A stretch of 8,996 nt of DNA from Acidobacteriota bacterium (GTDB taxonomy: Bacteria; Acidobacteriota; Terriglobia; Terriglobales; Acidobacteriaceae): contig JAJZFR010000081.1 of assembly GCA_021805265.1 (NCBI GenBank), forward strand, positions 1 through 8,996, read 5' to 3'. Below are positions 5,505 to 8,996 of this stretch, piece by piece (positions within the stretch are counted from its first letter, which is position 1; every line of letters starts with the position of its first letter). The position numbers and the translations under genes are program-made. A model generated the notes under the pieces. That model made no database searches. It was not told the DNA's origin and saw nothing but the letters and a program-made list of their open reading frames with translations.

Positions 5505-6836
5505 ATGCCACGCCCGATCGGAATCGACTTATTTGCAGGAGCCGGGGGCCTCAGTCTCGGCTTCGAACAGGCAGGCTTCGATGTTGTCGCTGCGGTCGAA
5601 ATCGATCCCATTCATTGTGCAGTCCACAAGTTCAACTTCCCCCATTGCGCCGTCCTGCCACAATCGATTTCCGATCTTACCGGAGCTGAAATTCTGGAAA
5701 GGGCGGGTATCGGTAGTCGTCGAATCGACGTGATATTCGGTGGCCCACCCTGTCAAGGCTTTTCTATGATGGGCCAGCGGGCTTTGGAAGACCCCCGCAA
5801 TCGTCTCGTAAGCGATTTCGTTCGCATCGTGGCCGAACTGAGGCCAGCGTACTTCGTCTTCGAAAACGTCAAAGGGCTGACGGTAGGCGCGCAGCGGCTC
5901 TTTCTGGAAGAGCTTATCGAAGCCTTTGTTCAGACGGGTTATCAGGTACGCCTGCCCTGGAAAGTGATCGATGTGGCTGGATTCGGGGTTCCTCAGCACC
6001 GCGAACGGTTGATTCTGATCGGTGCCAGGAACGGCCTGTCCTTGCCTGAATACCCCTCCGAGATATGCCGTCCTGCGGATGTTGGAATTGACAGCAATCT
6101 GTCCATCGGACCGACCTGCCAGGACGCTTTGGGCGACCTCCCGGACGTCGAGCAAATTGCGGCATTCCTCGAAAGCGATGCTGCCCCTGCCGGAGCTTTC
6201 GGGAATCCGAGCCACTACGCAAGAGCCATGCGTTGTCTTGGAGACAATGGTTGGTATTACGGTTATCGTCGGAAATGGAACCGTCGCATACTCACATCGA
6301 GTCTTCGGACAGTTCATTCGCCGATTTCAAAACGTCGCTTTGCTGCAACGAAAACCGGAGAAGTCGAGCCTGTCTCGCGATTCTTCAAACTCCCGCCAAA
6401 CGGCCTCAGCAACACACTGCGAGCAGGAACAGATTCGGCACGCGGAGCATTTACCAGTCCGCGACCGATTCATTATGCATACCCTCGGTGCGTCACTGTC
6501 CGGGAAATGGCGCGCCTGCATGGCTTTCCCGACTGGTTCAGATTTCATGAAACAAAATGGCATGGAGCTCGACAGATTGGCAATGCAGTTCCACCGCCTT
6601 TTGCTCGGGCGATTGCTTCGAAGATTTTTCAAGAGTTAGGAGTTTCGCCGGAATTGCCAGCAGCCCCGATAGCATTGGGAGATCCGACACTCTTAAGTCT
6701 GGATATGTCCGGAGCATCCGATTACTTTGGCATTGCTGTTCCTATTGGAAAGCGTGATCGAAAAAGTGGGGCAAAGAAGCGCAAACAACTCGAAATCGAA
6801 TCAGAAGTCGGAACAGCGGAGCTATGCTTTGCCTGA
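5505..6836 (+). CDS. DNA (cytosine-5-)-methyltransferase of a type II restriction-modification system
   Basis: A 443-residue C5 methyltransferase that transfers a methyl group from S-adenosylmethionine to cytosine in a short DNA site. All core motifs are in canonical order: motif I DLFAGAGGLSLGF (8-20), motif IV GGPPCQGFS (79-87) with catalytic Cys83, motif VI ENV (120-122), motif VIII QHRERLILIG (164-173), motif IX VREMARLHGFPDW (332-344) and motif X QIGNAVPPPFARAI (357-370). The target recognition domain is about residues 180-330, so the site cannot be predicted by eye. The tail after ~380 is not part of the core and carries a Lys/Arg-rich patch (KRDRKSGAKKRK). The gene overlaps the endonuclease frame at its end. 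No vsr-like repair gene is nearby. GC is clearly lower than in flanking genes, in keeping with acquisition by transfer. The enzyme is very likely active. Confidence 0.97.
   Translation: MPRPIGIDLFAGAGGLSLGFEQAGFDVVAAVEIDPIHCAVHKFNFPHCAVLPQSISDLTGAEILERAGIGSRRIDVIFGGPPCQGFSMMGQRALEDPRNRLVSDFVRIVAELRPAYFVFENVKGLTVGAQRLFLEELIEAFVQTGYQVRLPWKVIDVAGFGVPQHRERLILIGARNGLSLPEYPSEICRPADVGIDSNLSIGPTCQDALGDLPDVEQIAAFLESDAAPAGAFGNPSHYARAMRCLGDNGWYYGYRRKWNRRILTSSLRTVHSPISKRRFAATKTGEVEPVSRFFKLPPNGLSNTLRAGTDSARGAFTSPRPIHYAYPRCVTVREMARLHGFPDWFRFHETKWHGARQIGNAVPPPFARAIASKIFQELGVSPELPAAPIALGDPTLLSLDMSGASDYFGIAVPIGKRDRKSGAKKRKQLEIESEVGTAELCFA
6818..6821 (+). promoter_or_regulatory. Ribosome binding site within the methyltransferase gene for the endonuclease
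   Basis: GGAG lies 7 bases before a TTG at 6829-6831, inside the last codons of the methyltransferase. It is the best-spaced site for the endonuclease frame and points to a rare TTG start with an 8-bp overlap and translational coupling. Confidence 0.55.
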
Positions 6837-7638
6837 GCCAGAAGAGAACCGATACAAACAGATCATCGAGCGGATATTTTTCGGCGAGAGCTTCGGAGCA
6901 TACGACGGCTCGCAAACGCAAATTCCCTTCGAACGTGAAAATTTGATACGCGCCGCCGCTGAGCTCGGTATCGAATTACCCCGTAATCTCGGCGATGTAG
7001 TCTATGCAATTCGGTATCGAACGCCCATGCCCAAGTCCATCCTGGCAACGCAGCCGGAGGGTATGGAATGGATTATCGAAGGCGAAGGCCGAGCCAGGTA
7101 CCGATTCTGCCTTGTTCGTATCAATCGGATCGTTCCTCGGACTGACTTGATAACAATCAAAATCCCGGAAGCGACGCCGGAAATCATTGGCGCGTATGCA
7201 CTGAGCGACGAACAGGCTCTGTTGGCTAAAGTCCGCTACAACCGGTTGATCGACATATTCCTGGGTGTAACAGCCTACTCGTTGCAAAATCACCTCCGAA
7301 CGACAGTTCAAGGGATAGGCCAGATTGAGATCGACGAGATGTATGTCGGATTAGATCGCAACGGAGCACACTACGTGATCCCGGTTCAGGCAAAGGGCGG
7401 GAACGATCAGTTGTCGGTAGTCCAGGCAAAACAAGACATTGCTTGCTGCAGGGAGAAGTATCCTGCTTTGATCTGCCGTTCGGTTTCGGCGCAATTTATG
7501 GGCGATGCGCGAATCGCCATGTTCGAGTTGACAGTCGAGGACGATCATGTGCTCATTGTTGAGGAAAAACATTACAGGCTGGTGCCGTCCGAGAGTATTT
7601 CTGCCGAAGATATGATTAGTTATCGCCGCAGGTCATAA
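6829..7638 (+). CDS. Putative type II restriction endonuclease, PD-(D/E)xK-like with Q-x-K
   Basis: A 269-residue protein encoded directly after, and overlapping, the C5 methyltransferase, hence the probable restriction partner that would cleave unmethylated sites. Its C-terminal half has the build of a PD-(D/E)xK nuclease core: IEIDEMYVGLD (166-176) gives acidic metal-binding candidates Glu167, Asp169 and Glu170. A short turn follows, then strand VIPVQAKGG (183-191) with Gln187 and Lys189. Q-x-K in place of E-x-K is seen in Mrr-like nucleases. The N-terminal ~100 residues (NRYKQIIERIFF, GIELPRNLGDVVYAIRYRT) resemble, from memory, proteins annotated simply as endonuclease beside cytosine methylases. 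I chose the TTG at 6829 for its GGAG and because the recalled family start matches; the frame remains open to 6727 with a poor extension. Lower GC than the flanks. Recognition site unknown. Confidence 0.8.
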   Translation: MPEPEENRYKQIIERIFFGESFGAYDGSQTQIPFERENLIRAAAELGIELPRNLGDVVYAIRYRTPMPKSILATQPEGMEWIIEGEGRARYRFCLVRINRIVPRTDLITIKIPEATPEIIGAYALSDEQALLAKVRYNRLIDIFLGVTAYSLQNHLRTTVQGIGQIEIDEMYVGLDRNGAHYVIPVQAKGGNDQLSVVQAKQDIACCREKYPALICRSVSAQFMGDARIAMFELTVEDDHVLIVEEKHYRLVPSESISAEDMISYRRRS

Positions 7639-7701
7639 TGTCTGTCCTGAAACGCGAGATGGAACCACAGAAGCCATCGGTATGCGGGGCATTGTTGTTA
7701 G

Positions 7702-7747
7702 CTCGATAGCTGGCCGTGGAACGCGCCACGCGGCCCGAGTTATCGAG
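7702..7747. terminator. Large imperfect hairpin between convergent genes (putative bidirectional terminator)
   Basis: CTCGATA (7702-7708) pairs with TATCGAG (7741-7747). Inside this, GGCC-GTGG (7712-7719) pairs with CCAC (7726-7729) and GGCC (7732-7735), with a bulged GC at 7730-7731 and a 6-base loop. The right arm ends at the base next to the MoaD-like stop codon. It lies 63 bp after the endonuclease stop, between convergent genes. No T-tract follows on either strand. Confidence 0.5.
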
Positions 7748-8086
7748 TTATCCGCCGGCGATGGCGCCGACGATGAGGAGCGGCTCGCGGGCTGCTATGA
7801 CGGCCTCTGGCAGGGGGTGGTCGAGCGGGGTGTGGGAGATGTCTTCGGCGCAGGCGAAGAAGCGGATGAAGGCGCGACGGGTGAGGGTGGCCGGGTCGCG
7901 GAGGGTTCCGTGTAGTGCGGGGTAGCGAAGTTCGAGCTCGTCAATGACGCTGGCTAGCGTGGCTGGCGGCGCGACGGCGAGAGGAATCTCGCGGTCGCTG
8001 GAGATGCCTGCGAGCAGGCGCAGGCTGGCGGGGATTTCGACACGGATGGCGACCGCGTTTGCAGGGGCTGCAGACGTCCCGTTCAT
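7748..8086 (-). CDS. MoaD/ThiS family ubiquitin-like sulfur carrier-like protein
   Basis: A 112-residue beta-grasp protein. The C-terminus is AIAGG: the terminal Gly-Gly is the residue pair that is adenylated and thiocarboxylated in MoaD and ThiS sulfur carriers. Family features include IPASLRLLAG (18-27), the ATLASVIDELELRYPAL block (42-58) and the conserved RRAFIRFFACAEDISH (70-85). It is longer than classical MoaD (about 80 residues), with a non-conserved N-terminus and an insert before the C-terminal strand. No molybdopterin or thiamine genes are in the window, so it need not serve those pathways. Its ATG (8084-8086) overlaps the TGA of the upstream BNR gene (8083-8085) by 4 bp with only weak Shine-Dalgarno (GAGG 13 bases away), so translation is probably coupled. 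I recall this pair as recurrent in other genomes. Confidence 0.88.
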   Translation of the reverse strand: MNGTSAAPANAVAIRVEIPASLRLLAGISSDREIPLAVAPPATLASVIDELELRYPALHGTLRDPATLTRRAFIRFFACAEDISHTPLDHPLPEAVIAAREPLLIVGAIAGG

Positions 8087-8996
8087 GGCAGGGTCTGGAC
8101 CTCGACGGAGAGGACTGGCGGCAGATTTTCCGCGATTGCCTGCCAGTGGTCGCCGCCGTCCGGGGAGACGTAGACCTGTCCGCCGGTGGTGCCGAAGTAG
8201 ATGCCGCATTCGTCGAGGCAATCGACGGCCATGGCATCGCGGAGGACGTTGACATAGCAGTTTGCCTGGGGCAGGCCGTGGGCGAGCGGCTCCCATTCGT
8301 TGCCACCGGAGCGGCTGCGGTAGACGCGGAGCTGGCCGTCGAGGGGAAAGTGTTGCGAGTCGCTCTTGATGGGAACGACGTAGAGGGTTTCGGGCTGGTG
8401 CGCGTGAACGTCGATGACGAAGCCGAAGTCGGTGGGAAGGTTTCCGCTGATCTCGGTCCAGTTGTCGCCCGCGTCGTCGGAGCGCATGACATCCCAGTGC
8501 TTCTGCATGAAGAGCGTGTCGGGGCGCGAGGGGTGCATGGCGATGTGGTGCACACAGTGGCCGACCTCGGCGTTGGGGTCGGGAATGTATTGCGATTGGA
8601 GGCCGCGGTTGATGGGCTTCCAGGATTCGCCGCCGTTGTCGGAGCGGAAGGCTCCGGCGGCAGAGATGGCGATGACGATGCGCTGGGGGTTCGTCGGATC
8701 GAGCAGGATGGTGTGGAGACACATTCCGCCTGCGCCGGGCTGCCAGGCGGGACCAGTGCCGTGTTTGCGCAGGCCGGAAAGCTCGTTCCAGGTTTGGCCG
8801 CCGTCGTCGGAGCGGAAGAGCGCGGCGTCCTCGGCTCCGGCGTAGACCGAGTCAGGGTCGGTGAGGGACGGCTCGAGGTGCCAGACGCGCTTGAACTCCC
8901 AGGGGTGTGCGGTGCCGTCGTACCACTGGTGGGTTCCGGCGTCGCCGTCGTAGAGGAACTTGTTGCCGATGGTGGACCAGGTGAGGCCGCCGTCGT
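8083..8996 (-). CDS. BNR/Asp-box repeat (sialidase/VPS10-like beta-propeller) protein, partial
   Basis: The C-terminal ~304 residues of a beta-propeller protein; the frame is open to the right edge, so the start is missing. Asp-box repeats of the form SxDxGxxW recur: RSDDGGQTW (8788-8814), RSDNGGESW (8620-8646), RSDDAGDNW (8458-8484), the degenerate RSRSGGNEW (8293-8319) and SPDGGDHW (8143-8166), with DGGLTW at the very edge. Between them are short strands such as RIVIAISAAGAF and TLFMQKHWDVM, as in WD40/YVTN/BNR-like propellers often annotated as exo-alpha-sialidase or glycosyl hydrolase. No sialidase catalytic residues (Arg triad, Tyr/Glu) can be assigned here, so enzymatic activity is not supported; a binding or scaffold role is equally possible. 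Localisation cannot be judged without the N-terminus. Coupled to the MoaD-like gene by a 4-bp ATGA overlap. Confidence 0.9.
   Translation of the reverse strand, partial: DGGLTWSTIGNKFLYDGDAGTHQWYDGTAHPWEFKRVWHLEPSLTDPDSVYAGAEDAALFRSDDGGQTWNELSGLRKHGTGPAWQPGAGGMCLHTILLDPTNPQRIVIAISAAGAFRSDNGGESWKPINRGLQSQYIPDPNAEVGHCVHHIAMHPSRPDTLFMQKHWDVMRSDDAGDNWTEISGNLPTDFGFVIDVHAHQPETLYVVPIKSDSQHFPLDGQLRVYRSRSGGNEWEPLAHGLPQANCYVNVLRDAMAVDCLDECGIYFGTTGGQVYVSPDGGDHWQAIAENLPPVLSVEVQTLP

Noticed and set aside
5249..5689. 146-codon plus-strand open frame running from the intergenic region into the methylase.
   Set aside because: Its second half overlaps the methylase motif I region out of frame, and the composition (Arg, Cys, Ser rich) is typical of a shadow frame.
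7748..8722. 324-codon minus-strand frame covering the MoaD-like gene and most of the BNR region.
   Set aside because: Only the last 112 codons are real. The upstream part is Arg/Pro/His-rich nonsense overlapping the Asp-box frame, so this is not a fusion protein.
1..8996. Search for a CRISPR array, tRNA, rRNA, integrase or transposase.
   Set aside because: No regularly spaced repeats, cloverleaf-like sequences or recombinase motifs were seen by eye on either strand.

Overview
The window looks like a chromosomal segment of a GC-rich soil-type bacterium, most likely an Acidobacteriota of the Terriglobia group. That placement is inference: it rests on recalled gene flavour (the receiver protein with the AHxADAFLGKG ending, the S9 peptidase and the BNR/MoaD pair), high GC in most genes and Shine-Dalgarno starts. 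No rRNA, tRNA, CRISPR, insertion sequence or integrase is visible.

Layout. (1) 1-2016, plus strand: the C-terminal end of an S9 (dipeptidyl peptidase IV-like) serine peptidase, an MBL-fold hydrolase coupled to it by an ATGA overlap, and a small DUF4440/NTF2-like protein. (2) 2052-5121, minus strand: a MarC-family membrane protein, a stand-alone receiver-domain protein whose phosphoacceptor Asp is replaced by Glu, a PhzF-fold isomerase/epimerase-like enzyme and an 83-residue charged helical protein of unknown function. A 443-bp gap between the receiver gene and the PhzF gene holds a 12-bp tandem repeat. (3) 5122-7638: a 383-bp intergenic region rich in inverted repeats, followed on the plus strand by a C5 cytosine DNA methyltransferase and an overlapping putative restriction endonuclease. 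The two genes have visibly lower GC than their flanks and form a compact type II-like restriction-modification cassette. (4) 7639-8996: a convergent junction with a large imperfect hairpin, then a minus-strand pair, a MoaD/ThiS-like protein ending in Gly-Gly, coupled by ATGA to an upstream BNR/Asp-box repeat protein that runs off the right edge.

How they work together. The only clear functional unit is the methyltransferase/endonuclease pair: the methylase protects host DNA and the nuclease would cut unmodified DNA. The endonuclease appears to start at a TTG that overlaps the methylase stop by 8 bp, which would keep its translation low and tied to the methylase. Its predicted active site is of the Q-x-K variety, as seen in Mrr-like nucleases, rather than the standard D/E-x-K. 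The BNR/MoaD pair is tightly coupled but of unknown purpose. The other genes look like ordinary accessory or housekeeping genes with no evident shared pathway.
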